Shown in pieces: positions 45,886-58,050 of a DNA stretch of 64,000 nt (position 1 is its first letter; each line of letters begins with the position of its first letter). Source of the stretch: Hawksworthiomyces lignivorus (lineage: Eukaryota > Ascomycota > Sordariomycetes > Ophiostomatales > Ophiostomataceae); the NCBI GenBank assembly GCA_002917075.1, contig NTMA01000029.1, forward strand, positions 312,810 to 376,809, in the 5' to 3' direction. A program made the translations under genes and the position numbers. The notes below the pieces were generated by a model. It ran no database searches. It was not told the origin of the DNA and worked only from the letters and a program-made list of their open reading frames with translations.

Positions 45886-47293
45886 TTACGTGACTGGTTG
45901 CTCTTCTCTTATATCTTCATCTTGGACCACTCTTGGATTTCTGCTTATTCGCATTGCTCTCTTCCGCTCCATGTGCCTCCGCCAGGGTTTGTAGACGATA
46001 ACAGAGCCGATGCCGGCGATTAGAAAAACACCGCAGATGGAGCCGCCAATGATGTCGAAATTGTCGCCAATCGCTCCGACACCGTCCCAGAAGCTGCCGG
46101 TAGGAGAGGCAACATTATCCACCAGCGTAAGCACCTGGATTATGCCGATGAATGCAGCCACAGCAATGGTGATACCGGTCAAGACAATGGAGTAATATAG
46201 AATAGCTACAGTGTCGCGCGAAAACGTCTTGGATGTATACAGCGCCATCATCAACGCACCATCAGTCGTATCTAGCATGCACATGCCGGCTGGGAAGAAA
46301 TGAAAGTTAGAATTTGTGCCCGAGCCGGTCGTTTTAAATAGTACAGAGGCTCTTACCGGTAAATAGTGCTGGAAAGATCAAAATAAGCCACATGCTCGTG
46401 CCTTTTGCTGCCTGGATGCTCGCAATTCCAAGAAGAGCAACCTCGGAACTTGTGTCGAAGCCAAGGCCAAATAGAACCCCGACAGGGTACATCTTCCATG
46501 GTCTATCGACAAGTACGAAGACCTTACGAAAGACTCTGGCCAAAAACCCACCACCCTCTAATCGCAAATGCGTCGAGGCATTGGCGTGAGCACTTTGCCC
46601 GGTTGGCGACTCTGAAGCCGTTGCGGCAGCCACGAGGCCGACACTGCTAGCAGCACCAGCGGCCTCAATGTCATGCGTCGCAACCTCGTCAGCTCCCAAA
46701 CGAGGACCGTCATTCGGTGCCACATCCTGGTCAGGTCGTGGAGCCTCTTCGACGTCAATGAGCAAATTGTCACCGTGCTGCTTCTTGAGCTCCTCCTTCA
46801 GCCCCTTAACAAGCCGCCAGAGTACCCAAGCATTGCCAGCACAGAGAATCAATAACACTGCCGCTGATACGCTTGTGCCAATAATGTTACCAACTCGCGT
46901 AAATCCATCAAAGCGGTCGCGCAGAGCGCCAGATGTAGCGGCCACAACAATACACGTAATAACAACAATGGTTGAATGCCCAAGACTGAAGAAGGTGCCT
47001 ACTGCCACGGGCCGCTGGCCAGAAGCTATGAGCCGCCGTGTCATCAAATCGATGACACTGATATGATCTGCATCAAGAGCATGCCGTAAGCCGAGGGTGT
47101 AGGCGAGTACAGCTGTTCCCGTCAAGCCAGAGAAGAAACGCAATATTACGCCGACAATGGCCCAGATAATGAGGTTGATGAGAACAAGGAGGCTGATCAG
47201 GGCCAAAGCCGGGCCTGGGACAGACTGCAGCTTTCTTGGTAGCCGCTGGACAATCCGCCCTTGTATCCTGCCAAGAAGAAGTCTTAGAGACAT
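45886..47293 (-). CDS. Nickel/cobalt transporter, NiCoT family
   Basis: Two exons (47293-46357 and 46289-45886) joined in phase 1 give 446 aa. The family signature RHALDADHI sits at residues 70-78 and supplies His and Asp ligands for Ni2+/Co2+. Other conserved parts are GTFFSLGHSTIVV, LFGLGFDTSSEVALLG and AGMCMLDTTDGALM, the last rebuilt across the intron. About eight membrane segments are predicted, with a 100-residue polar cytosolic loop between the two halves. Fungal members (for example Nic1 of Schizosaccharomyces pombe) take up nickel at the plasma membrane to supply urease. The start is the first ATG; an upstream in-frame TTG is not needed. Confidence 0.93.
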
Positions 47294-49671
47294 GGCCAAC
47301 GCAGTGATTTAGATGCTGTTCGGGAGTCGTGTAGATGGAAAGCAAGATGCCAAAGCATAGACGTGGTGGTCAGTGCCCTTTGTTGGATGTCTTCGGTCAA
47401 CTCCAGAGGCTTCTCCATCACTCGCAACCTGGTTGTCGATATTTCCAATCATTTTAGTCTTGCTGATTTGTCTGTACGGCCGAAGGGCAAACAGATCCAA
47501 TGCTATCCCCCCACTCCGTTCAAGATAAGCTTATCTGAACCCCGCCAGGAAACGATTTTCGATGCGCTTGACAAATCGAGACGAGGAGAAGCCTCACATA
47601 GTGGTTGGATCTCCATTATTGAGCGGGACTGGATACAGCGCATACACCACCGCGGATTTATTGAGGGAGAAAATGCACAGTGTCGCCATAAACCTCATTA
47701 GCAACAGAAGCGTATGTTCAGACGCGACACTAGCTGACAGCGAAAACGTGTCGATAAGTTGTCTCAATTTGTCATTCGTAACATAATGTGTTGACAACGT
47801 AAAAATTTGAATAACCACCAGACGTTGCCAAAGCGGATGAATATGGCAACCTGGTAACGGAGTGCATAGCTGCTGCTCGTGTTGGAATTTGTGGCTGTAG
47901 AGGCGATTCGAAGATCGAATATTGCTCAAGGAGTAAATTGCAACCTAAGATATCCGCAAATGACAGACGGCACCTCGCTTGCCTGCCTGCTCCCCTTCTC
48001 GGTTCATAGGGAGCGTTGAGAAGGATGATTAGATCTCTTTTATCTTGTGGAAGCGTATTTCGTGGTTGCTGCATGCTGCAAATGCAAAAATGGACTAGCA
48101 TCCACAGTTAGTATTTCCGAAAAAGGTATTCCAGGGTTCATAGCCTCATGGCTCGCACAGCCTTGCTCGACATCAATTTGTTGTGTTCCGGTGGTCCTCT
48201 TAAATTTCCTCTTCTTTATATTTGTCTGCTACTGAGAATATCCTAGAACAAGATACAACTAAAATAAAGTAATTTGCAACCTGCAAGCAACAGCCAACAA
48301 TCTCCAGACAGTACACTGCTTTGGGACTTGGAATCTCCCACAAAATTGATGAATGCGGTCATGTCAAATATGAACTACCATTGTCCTGGAAACGTAATAC
48401 AAATTTATGCCCCAATTTAATACGGGCTCGGTCTTCGCATCCTTTTGTCGTCTTTTGGGCGACCCCGGAGAGTGAAAATCCGCCCGGCGGCGCTGCCGCA
48501 CCAACATGCAGCCCACGGTACCGGGGCTGAGTTTGTTCTGAACGAGGTTATTCGGTTTAGAATTGAACAGTTCGACACCTATTTTTGTGACCAGAACGAG
48601 GGGGAGGGAGATAATTTAGGCCCAGCGGTTAATATACAGGAGGCGTCAAAGGAGAGGGAGAGTCCGCCTTCCCGGTACGAATTTATGAGTTGCACAATTC
48701 TGATGCATTATCTGGTGATTCCGTGCCGCGTGTTCGAGTCCCCAACATAAAAGTAGCAAGATATATAATATGTAAATGCTTCTATAATTAAGCTAAGATC
48801 TTTGTTGGAGCTTTCGAGATCTTTGTAATCCCATGACTTATTTATTGCTTTTTCTGGTCATGGCAATAATATTGCTAAAACGGAAAGAATATCCTTACAA
48901 CCAAAAAAGTAAACCAAGCTGTCAACAGTGGAGAAAGAACATTGCTCAAGAAACTTGCCAAGGAAGCAATTTATTTTATAATGGACTGCGCATCGCTTAC
49001 AAGAAAGCTGTTGCTCAGGGTGTCTGGCGTTCCACAGTTGTGCATGTGTTCAGTCTCCACAAAGCGAAGCAGGAGTGGCCGTCCCGCGATCGTCTGGCTA
49101 TACCTCGGGCGATCTTACCGTATCCGATGGACTGTCATATAAGCTCGCTTGCAAGACACATAGTTTTGATACAAATGATTGTTCTCCTTGGAGAGTGTGT
49201 TCTGTTTTAGGTGTGCGGAGAGACTTTATCCGTCGCCTGAAAGGGAAATTGCTGTGATGTTTGAATAGCAAAAAGAGACAACGGATTGTATCCATAATGA
49301 TGCTTGGAACGGCTTAAAAAAAGCGAGAAGAAAAGAAGAAAGAATGGAGAATGGATGAAAAAGGCAGGATAATCGTGCGTTGTGTACAATAAGAACTTGG
49401 GCATACGACATTTATTCTTTCACCTGGTCTCATCATACGAAGATTCCTTGACTTGCTCTTTGCTGTATATTAAGCGAAGATTTTGTTTATTCAGTTTCTT
49501 AAAAGAACTTTTGATTAAGGTCAGCGACTTGCAAACAGGCAAAGACTTCAACAATGCTGATGCGGTACTGTTAGACTGACAAGCAAGACAATAGCAGCCC
49601 ATAGTGGACCTGGCATACCAGAAAATAAGGTGCCAATTCGAAAGAGAAAAAGAGGTAGAAAAGAAAGCAAA
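47294..49671. other. Gene-poor interval with a possible small gene relic
   Basis: A 2.4 kb interval between divergent genes. Most frames are unconvincing. Around 48833-49256, a hydrophobic signal-like start in one frame and a Cys-rich stretch in another could be the remains of, or unrecognised exons for, a small secreted protein. The support is too weak to call a gene. Confidence 0.4.
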
Positions 49672-51924
49672 ATGTCTCAAGATTCCGCAGCCGGAGACAC
49701 GAAAAAGGTGGAAGAGGCTGCCGAAGAGCGCCAGAGCACACCGCTAGAAAAGATCCACTACCCGGAGGTCAGCGCCGGGTCTGGAGCATCAGCCGTCCGG
49801 GAGGGAGCACAGGCCAAAATCGTGCATAATGTGTGTATTCATTTTACTAAGGCCACATTATTTTATATGGCATCTACCTTCTATACTAATATCCATTCAA
49901 GGCAGAATTATATGCAGCTCTTCAGGAGACAAAGATCAAGATATGGAGCAAGCAGTCATGGCACCTTTATTGTACGTTGAGTCTAAGCCATGCTATCCAC
50001 ACTCACTCTTTCTGCCCATTTTTATTTTGGAAACTAGCGACCGCGTGGAAACTAAAGTTTTACAAGTTGCTATATTTATTGCGTTTTGTTGCGCGTGTGC
50101 CAATGGCTACGATTGTGAGTGACTTTACCTTAAAGTTTGGAGATACTTAAACGCCGTCACTGACCAAAGCAACCACAGCTGCATTGATGACTTCTATTAT
50201 CGCCATGCCGCACTTTCAGGATACATTTCATAGCGGTACTACTGGCTCACAGGTCTCAGTCATCTTTTCTTTATATACGGTGTAGGTCTCATTGTGTCCT
50301 CGTGGCTTTAGCCTTGACTTCAACTTCACCTAAGCAACTAACAAGCAATCAGCGGTGCTATGGTTGCCTCGCCTTTTGCTGCCATCCTTTCTGATAGGCG
50401 TGGGCGCCGCTCGGCTATGTTTGCTGGTGGCTGGATTATTATTGTCGGTATGATAATTGCATCGACGGCAAATACACTGGCACAATTCGTCATTGGTCGC
50501 TTTGTCCTGGGCATGGGCATCTCTGTCATGACTATTGCTGCACCAGCATACGCTGTGGAAATATCACCTCCACACTGGCGTGGCCGCTGCACAGGTAAGA
50601 TGCTGCTAATAAGAATAAAGATGCAGTTTTAAAAAAAAACCCCACTAACCAGCTTTCATAGGCTTCTATAACTGTGGGTGGTTTGGTGGAAGCATCCCAG
50701 CTGCTGCAGTTACTTATGGAACAAACTTCATCGACAACAACTACTCGTGGCGTATCCCTCTGATTCTTCAGGCGTTTGCTTGTGTTATTGTTATTTGCTC
50801 TGTCCTTTTCCTCCCCGAGTCGCCGCGTTACCTTATGGCCAACGGCCGCGAGATGGAGGCTCTCCAATTCCTTGCCAAGTACCACGGCAACGGCAACCCT
50901 AACTCGCGTCTGGTTCTACTCGAAGTGGAAGAGATGAAAGAGAACATTCGACAAGACGGCATTGATAAATCGTCATGGGACTGTAAGTCAAGACATATGC
51001 GCTTATAAATGCTCCAGCACAGGAAGTGCCGACTGACTGATTTTGCTTCTCGACAGACCGTCCCTTTATCTTCACGCACAATGGCCGGTGGAGAATGGCT
51101 CAAGTAGTCATGATTGCTATCTTTGGCCAGTTTTCTGGAAATGGTCTCGGCTACTTCAACACGGTTATCTTTGACAATATTGGCGTTAAGAGCGTGTCAC
51201 AACAGCTGGCCTACAATCTACTCAACTCTGTGCTGTCTGCCGTTGGTGCCCTTACAGCGGTCACGCTGACAGATCGTATGCCTCGAAGAAAAGTTCTCGT
51301 GATTGGGACCTTTGGTAAGTTATACTTTTTTATCCCAAATAACGACTCTCTGTGCTAATGTCCCAGTCTGTGCTATCGCCCTGGCTTCCAACTCCGGCTT
51401 GTCCGCTGCTCTCGACAACCAGCAGCAGAGTGGACACATACAAACGTCGTATGCCCAAGGCGCGCTAGCTAGTTACTTCCTTTTCAACATTTTCTTCTCG
51501 TTTACCTATACACCTCTGCAAGCCGTTATCCCGACCGAAGCCCTCGAGACAACAACACGCGCCAAGGGCTTGGCTGCCTACAGCGTTATTGTCAACGCTA
51601 TGGGTTTTATCAACCAATTTTGTGGTCCTATTGCTCTAGGCAACATTGGATACAAATATATCTTCATATTTGTTGGCTGGGATGTGGTTGAAGCGATATT
51701 GTGGTATATGTTTGGGTAAGATTCCAGTCGCAGTATTTCCACGGCTATTTCAAATTGGTAATTTGCTAACCGTCTTCTACAGAGTCGAATCACAAGGCCG
51801 CACTCTTGAACAGCTCGAATGGGTGTACAACCAGCCGAATCCCGTCAAAGCCTCATTACACGTCGACAAAGTCATAGTTCAAGCCGATGGTACCGTCACC
51901 GAAAAGGTAGTCGGTGGTTCATAG
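49672..51924 (+). CDS. Sugar-porter-family MFS transporter (hexose/lactose-permease-like)
   Basis: Nine exons (49672-49830, 49902-49971, 50067-50114, 50179-50281, 50353-50594, 50662-50982, 51057-51314, 51367-51715, 51783-51924) give 563 aa. Every junction restores conserved sequence. Sugar-porter signatures: ACANGYD in segment 1, LSDRRGRR after segment 2, GRFVLGMGISVMTIAAPAY, the PESPRYLMANGRE sequence after segment 6, GQFSGNGLGYFN in segment 7, and VESQGRTLEQLE after segment 12 (the PETKG-like position). Such proteins import mono- or disaccharides by proton symport at the plasma membrane. The glutamine-poor segment 7 motif resembles LAC12/cellodextrin-type rather than glucose carriers. Substrate unproven. 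Confidence 0.9.
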
Positions 51925-52255
51925 TCGGGATCGAAATGCATAGCAAAAGAGCATCAAAGGGCATTTCTTTCCAGGAGCTGTGGCAAAACAATAGGGCACT
52001 GAAATAAAATTGGGTAGCAGGAAATTTTTGATGATACATCTGGAGAGCACATTGTAAGATAGGTTTTTACTCAATCGGTACTGTTTGTAGTATTTAATGT
52101 CCATATTGGGGAAAAAGGCACTGTTGCCTAAAAAATCTAGAATCTGACGCAGCTGCAATGTTTAAATGGCTACACCTTTGCGGCTGAAAACCCAGAGCCG
52201 CTTCATCTAACATTGTTACGATCTAGAATTTTCCTGACCCTCAAAAAATCTAGCA
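51925..52255. other. Short intergenic gap
   Basis: A 331-bp gap between two plus-strand genes, containing the 3' UTR of the sugar porter and the promoter of the ADP-ribosylglycohydrolase gene. Nothing else seen. Confidence 0.4.
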
Positions 52256-53443
52256 ATGCCTCCGACAAAGAAACAGCGCACGCTTGGTGCTCTCCTTGGC
52301 GTCCATGCTGGCGATTCGCTTGGCGCCACGCTCGAGTTCAAACCTTGGACTGACGTCCGCCGCATCTATCCTGATGGTCTCCGTGATATCATCGGCGGCG
52401 GTCCCTTTAGCTGGCCTGCCGGCCATGCCACTGATGACACGGACATGACACGTGCTGTCTTGCTGGCCTACAAGAGCCTCAGACTTGCTCATGGTGCTTA
52501 CCCCGCAGAAGCCGCGGACGAAAGCAAGGTCGACGCTGGGGGTTCGAACAGCAGCATTGCACTGTCCCGTATCGCTGGAGGCCACATGCTGGATTGGCAC
52601 GACGGTCGCTGGCCAGGTCGTCGACTTGGGTCGCGGCCAGTCGATATTGGAGGCGCCACACGCGCCGGGTTGAGCAAGTTTAAACGCACCGGCGATCCCC
52701 GGCAAGCAGGCGCCGGACAAGGTCAGGCTGGCAACGGCAGTCTGATGCGCTGCATCCCCACTGCGATCTTCGCGGTGGCAGTCGATAGCGGCAGCAACCC
52801 CACCGATCGGTATCTCCGCATCTTGGAGGAATCAGCGCTCATCTCCGCTATTACTCACGACGACTGGCGCTGCGTGTTCGCCTGTGTTGTGTACAATGTC
52901 ATTGCTCGAGAGCTCATCGAGGGCGCATCTCCAGACGCTGCCGTCGAAGCCGGCAGCCGCATACTTCAGGACGACCGTGCTATTGAGGCCATCATATCAT
53001 GCTTGGCTCTCCCACCGCCAGGGAAGTCTTCCATAGGCGGGAATGCCAAAACACCAGCGGTGTCTCTGTCAGAGGTAGAGGAAAGTCGCCAGAAGGTTCA
53101 GAATGCAATTTACCAGGGCAAGAGAGTCCACGTACGTGAGTTGGCTGTGCTTGGACCAAAAAATGCGCCGAATGGACTGGATGCTATTCCCTACTTGGCC
53201 GGGGGCTATGTGCTCGAATCACTGACAGTGGCCATAGCGGCTGTACTGGAGAGTGGCCAGACCCTAGAAGACCTGCTTGTGGATGTTGTGCGTATCGGTC
53301 ATGATACGGACACCAATGGGGCTGTCGCTGGCGGACTTCTTGGTGCTCGCGATGGTGTGGATGCTATCCCTGCTTCCTGGAGAACGAAATTGCAATTTAG
53401 AGAAGAGTTTACAGAAATAGTTGAACTTCTACTATCGGAATAG
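52256..53443 (+). CDS. ADP-ribosylglycohydrolase (DraG/ARH-like)
   Basis: A single-exon 395-aa protein. It has the two acidic metal-binding motifs of the DraG/ARH fold: ATDDTDMTRAVL near residue 60 and GHDTDTNGAVAGGLLGA near residue 350. GALLGVHAGDSLGATLEF at the start and NGSLMRCIP in the middle are also family blocks. In characterised members, two Mg2+ or Mn2+ ions held by these Asp/Thr residues help remove ADP-ribose from arginine or serine side chains or from other adducts. There is no signal peptide, so it acts inside the cell. Fungal genomes often have several copies with unknown targets. The neighbouring genes give no clue to its substrate. Confidence 0.92.
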   Translation: MPPTKKQRTLGALLGVHAGDSLGATLEFKPWTDVRRIYPDGLRDIIGGGPFSWPAGHATDDTDMTRAVLLAYKSLRLAHGAYPAEAADESKVDAGGSNSSIALSRIAGGHMLDWHDGRWPGRRLGSRPVDIGGATRAGLSKFKRTGDPRQAGAGQGQAGNGSLMRCIPTAIFAVAVDSGSNPTDRYLRILEESALISAITHDDWRCVFACVVYNVIARELIEGASPDAAVEAGSRILQDDRAIEAIISCLALPPPGKSSIGGNAKTPAVSLSEVEESRQKVQNAIYQGKRVHVRELAVLGPKNAPNGLDAIPYLAGGYVLESLTVAIAAVLESGQTLEDLLVDVVRIGHDTDTNGAVAGGLLGARDGVDAIPASWRTKLQFREEFTEIVELLLSE

Positions 53444-53541
53444 AGTGGGAAGGAAATGCGGGCATGCATGCATCCTCCCTGCTGACGCAATTTACATGTA
53501 TTCCACATAGTCCAAACTTTTCGTTGCTCCCCAGCTATCTC

Positions 53542-54545
53542 TCATGCCACCCCCAAAATATTTCTTTCGTAATCGCTTGCTCCTTCATCTGTACGTGCTA
53601 TTTTGAGGCAATGAATATCTATATCATCAAAAATACGAATGTTGACTGGTGAAATATCCAGGTTCTTTCGTACCATCGCCTTCTTGCTTTCGGGAAGTTG
53701 ATCGATGACACTTTGTGGTGGTCCGTAAACATTCATATAAACATGGGTGCCACACGTTTTGCAGAAAGGGTGGCCCATAAACTTGCGGCCGAACTGGTAG
53801 TCGCATACGTGTTTCGTTCCTCGAACAGTCACTGCAGACTTGGCAGGATAGACTCCAATCCAGGCATTCTGGAAATGTAAGCAAACTGTTCACCAAAATC
53901 TAGTTTAGAGTGAGGATATGTTGTATGTCGGCTTACTCGTGTACATATGCTGCAATTATCCTCTTTTATGTCCACATCTTGAAGCGACGTCAGCAGCTCA
54001 ACCGTTACCGAGCCGCACACACAGGAACCAGCTGCTGGCCCGACACGACTCTCAGTGCTTTCATGTGTGGATTCATTTCGTGGCCTAGCGGACTCGTCAG
54101 TTTGCGATACGACTGTTAAGCCCCTACTAGAACCCTTGACACAACTTACTCGTAGTCAAAGGGATTAACACCACATAAAGTCCTAATATTGACCGTTGTC
54201 TGATCTTTCAATGGTCCATCGATATGTGTGCCAAAGATGCCCGTTCCGCAAATCGAACAAAACTGCCATATGAGCTTCGTTTAGTGCTGCTGGTTCAATT
54301 GTAGTTGAAGGGACCATTTGCAGGAGAATAATACCGCTCACCTTGTATTCGGCAGAAGGTGATTGAAATGCAATCAGGTTACCATCATCTCGAACAACTT
54401 GCAGTTTGCCTTCATCTATGATATACCATATACAGCCCTGTTTCATACAGAGACGGCAATTGCAAGTGGCTTGGCTCGAAGCAAGATCTTCTGCTTGGAG
54501 TTCAAAACGGTAGCTTCCACAATGACAATTTCCTTGGTATGCCAT
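53542..54545 (-). CDS. Double GFA-domain protein
   Basis: Four exons (54545-54342, 54262-54150, 54084-53937, 53868-53542) give 263 aa carrying two complete GFA/CENP-V domains in tandem. Domain 1: NCHCGSYRF, CNCRLC and FCSICGTGIFG, ending VNIRTLCGVNPFDY. Domain 2: SCVCGSVTV, NCSICTRNAWIGVYP, FCKTCGTHVYMNVYGPPQ, ending ISPVNIRIFDD. Each has the three Cys clusters for zinc. The linker is Ser/Thr/Glu-rich. The link between domains depends on an intron (54085-54149) with GTAAGT donor, CTGAC branch site and TAG acceptor that keeps the frame. Two separate adjoining genes remain possible, but domain 2 has no good ATG of its own. Enzymatic function is unknown; the family name reflects a bacterial relative. 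Confidence 0.82.
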
Positions 54546-56364
54546 ATTTATTCGAATTTCTATTAATTATATTTTTGCTTCTATAAGATGCTAAGTTTTG
54601 TTGATCGCGAAGGCTCTGCAGTTTATTTCACATCTCAGACAGATTATGCATAGTATGTTGGTTGTGGGCACGTGTCACCATAACTAGGATTCAGTTGCAG
54701 ATGCAAGAATGCGACCTTCCTCTTCCATTCTTGTTGGAAATTTCCTCTTACATAGACCACTGATTCAAACCAAGGGGTCGGGACTCTTATCGGGTGAAGC
54801 CGAACTTCTTTATGCATAGATTTAAGCCCTTTACGCAATTCCAAAGTATCAGGTTTCTTGTGCTAATTACCTATTTTTCAAACTTTTGTTTGACACAACC
54901 TCTTTTTTTTTTGTGATAATATCCTAGAACACAATTTGCATTCAACATAAGTACATGCTTAGGTCGTCTCAAGTCTCTATACCAAATGTTTAGCACTGGT
55001 CATAGCAGCATTTAAAAGCCACAATGATGTTGCAAGCAGTGAGCATATTATCTAGGAGGCCCAGCCTGTCTTGTGGCTCTTCTATTTCATTTCATTAACC
55101 ATGCCCGTCGCAGAAGATGATATTGTGTGCGTGAGCGCAATCCAAGACTTTGAAAATTTCCATGCCAAATCCTAACGTCATCAGAGTGTGCTTATACAGC
55201 TCGGAATTTTTCCGTTTATTTTTGGTAAACTTCTCCCTACTTCTGCCATTTTCCACGTTTTTCGTGAGTGGTAATATGTTCGGACTCCCCCTTTTCGTCT
55301 ACGCGGGTTTGTTGCTCTCGGGAAAATGGACCGGATAATAATAGAATAATCACCAATATATTATCGGGCTTGGTACATCGTGTTGTCTTTCTGGGGATAA
55401 CCTCTTCCTTCCCCCCTCTCCCCTACCTCTTCATTTCCTTTATTCTCTATTACAACAATAGCAACTCTACATTCTTACTGTCCTAGCTATTCCAAAACTA
55501 TGGAGACTCTCTAGATATAGCGCGTAATCTTTGGGACATATGTAATCCTCTCTCACCCTTCCCCTTATGGCCATCAGCTGCGCCGCCTCATCCCAAGAAA
55601 ATCCTCGGCCGTGTCTGGGCAGCAACCATGACAGAAATCCATCCAGTTTCCCGGCTCACAAAGGACGACTCACTCGGAAGTTTTAATTGTAGATATGGTA
55701 TCCCGAAAGCTTGATACTCTTTTGGATACGTGACTATGTTATCTCTTTTTCCGGAAAAGCAGGAGGTAAGTAAATATACATCTGATGGGGTGATATTCGC
55801 TGGAAATACCAGTAGTGATGCTCGAATCTACTTTAGAGTATGCCAGTTACACTTGGAGAGATATGTTGCTCAACGTACATAGAAAACGACACCAGAATGC
55901 TAATAAAAACAATATACGTAATAGAATCACGGCAACTATGAGCGGCCTGTCTTTCTCTGGCGTCTTCTCAAGTCCCGGCTAACTCTCCTTTTGTTTCAAT
56001 CTATATTCGTGCAGCCTATTCAATAAACAAGAATCTCCCGGTTTCCTCTCAAAATAATTGTAGAAAATATGAATTCTCTCAGTTTCACTTTTCATCTACT
56101 CTTTCGCAAAGAATAAAAACCACGAGAGTCAAAGTGCTTTTCTTCTTTTTGAATGATATCTCCGCCGAGTGCAGCGCACATCAACGATCTAAGAAAACGA
56201 TTAGGCCTAGCAGCTTTATATCTACATTGCGCATGTAGAAAAAAATAAGTTAACGATTACTACACTGCAGTGTGCCCAGAGCTGCGCGAACAACACAAAA
56301 AAAGGGGTCTTTGGATGGGGTCTTTGTGGCCAAAGTCATTGGGCGCACCGCCTTCCTCAGGGAA
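54546..56364. other. Gene-poor interval
   Basis: A 1.8 kb AT-rich interval between divergent genes. No recognisable product in six frames. It includes the promoters of the double-GFA and LysM genes. An additional 5' exon of the LysM gene cannot be excluded. Confidence 0.4.
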
Positions 56365-57739
56365 ATGATGCTTGCGTATACATCAAAAACTAGGGGGTCG
56401 CTATCACTTGTGTCCTTCCTATTGTTCTCGCTTGTTTTTGCCTCAGTTGACGTCACGTCTGGCTGCAACCTCACCACCACAGTACAAGCAGGTGACACTT
56501 GCGCGTCACTGGCAGCTGCATGGGGAATTACCGTCACAACATTTCTACAAAACAATCCGAAGGTAACGAGCTGTTCTAAGCTTGCGGTGGGGGCCAGCTA
56601 TTGTGTCGATGCAGAACCACACGAAGTAGCGCCGGCCCACAGCCCGCCAGGATCTGGAGGAGGAGGTGGCGTGAAGGCGAGTCCGGACGGGCGGTGTGGC
56701 AACACTTTTACCTGCACAGGAACCAAATTCGGATCCTGCTGCTCTGCACACGGCTGGTGCGGAGACACTGCTGACCACTGCGGAGTGGGCTGTCAGGCCG
56801 ACTTTGGCAGCTGCGCCGGGAACGGCACGGCAGTGCCTCCAGCCGGCAATAGCACGTCGACACCAACATCGGCGACAAGTGGAAGCGGCGGTGGTGCGGG
56901 TGAGAGCATGTCAACAGAGGCGGCCGGAGGCGGGGCGACGGGTGTAGTCCAGGTGACACAGGTGAAAACGGTGTGGACGACCATCACAACAACCACGACT
57001 CTAACTGCCACGATTACCTATTCAATTCCAAGCAACTCCGCTCTAGTTATCACAAATACGGCCTTGGTAACCAGAACGACGGTATCTACAAGCATTATGC
57101 CCGTCGTGACGGTTGTGACAACCACCGAGACGAGGGTGGCGACAATCTCCTCTACTGTGCTTACGAGCATGGTCCTGACGCAAACACAAACTCAGCAGGA
57201 CACAGCCATGGTAACGAGCACGGTGATACAGACGCAAAAAGTGACCCGCACAACAACGACTACTCAGACACACATCGACACGTCTATCATCACGACAATC
57301 ACAACCGTGACGCTGGTTGTGTCGGTGACAGATAAGGCGCATCTCGCTGAGCTCTGCTCGCGGACCCGTGTCGCGCGTGACGAATATATAACCATGCCCG
57401 CTAGTGTCGAAGCTGCTTCCTACACAGGAGAGGCAATCGTGAACGTGCCCGCTCCAGCCATCACCGCCGCTCCTGAGCTGATCGAGCCACGGCATGACCA
57501 CCCAAAAGTTTTGCTAGAAACATGCTGCGGCACGGAGATTGTGCAGTGCGCGGCGAGCACACCAGGTCTGAATCAAGATGAGCGCCATTCTCTCTCATCT
57601 ATGGCACGCAGGGCAGCCGATTCCATGCCAGGAATGGACGTATGCTGCGGTGCATTATACATTTGCCTGTAAGTCTAGAATTGAAGCAACTCTCCTTAAT
57701 ACATTTTGCTAATCCTACGGCAGTCATCGCTTGCCATGA
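56365..57739 (+). CDS. Secreted LysM plus chitin-binding (type 1) domain protein
   Basis: A signal peptide (residues 1 to about 31, ending VDVTSG) is followed by one LysM (CNLTTTVQAGDTCASLAAAWG to NNPKVTSCSKLAVGASYCV). Next is one hevein-like chitin-binding domain with its eight Cys (CGNTFTCTGTKFGSCCSAHGWCG...CQADFGSC). Then comes a 150-residue Thr/Val-rich, probably O-glycosylated stalk and a C-terminal Cys-containing segment (LETCCGTEIVQC, DVCCGALYICL). Such proteins bind chitin in the fungal wall and may shield it or hide fragments from hosts. The frame reaches a stop at 57670-57672. A perfect intron (57669-57723: GTAAGT, TGCTAAT, CAG) would instead add four residues and end at 57739, and I prefer that model. 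Confidence 0.87.
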
Positions 57740-58050
57740 TGCATAATCAAAATTTGTTTTCCAGCCGACTCACAGATTGTTATTTTGTTCACCATATTTG
57801 CATTGTTTTTTTTTGTTTTTGTTTTTTTTTAAAAATCCATGTAATTTTCTTTTAATGAAGAGACGATTTGGCCGGGGAAGAGAATACCCTTATGGCGGAC
57901 AAGGATAACTCCAGAGAACAATGTAGAAGTAAGAAGCATTCGATAATTAATTAGAAAAAAAAAAAAGCTATCCAGTAAATACAACTGTAGCAATTCATTA
58001 ACGCCTTGCATTCAAAAATGAAATCTCTGTGCTGGCGCAGTCTTTCCCTC
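57740..58050. other. Convergent intergenic gap
   Basis: A 311-bp gap between convergent genes. It contains T- and A-rich stretches (for example 57808-57832 and 57955-57966) compatible with 3' UTRs. Nothing else seen. Confidence 0.4.

Noticed and set aside
48660..48750. Possible tRNA 3' end (gtgttcgagtcccc)
   Set aside because: The T-loop-like sequence has no matching T-stem and no acceptor stem or anticodon arm at the right distance upstream.
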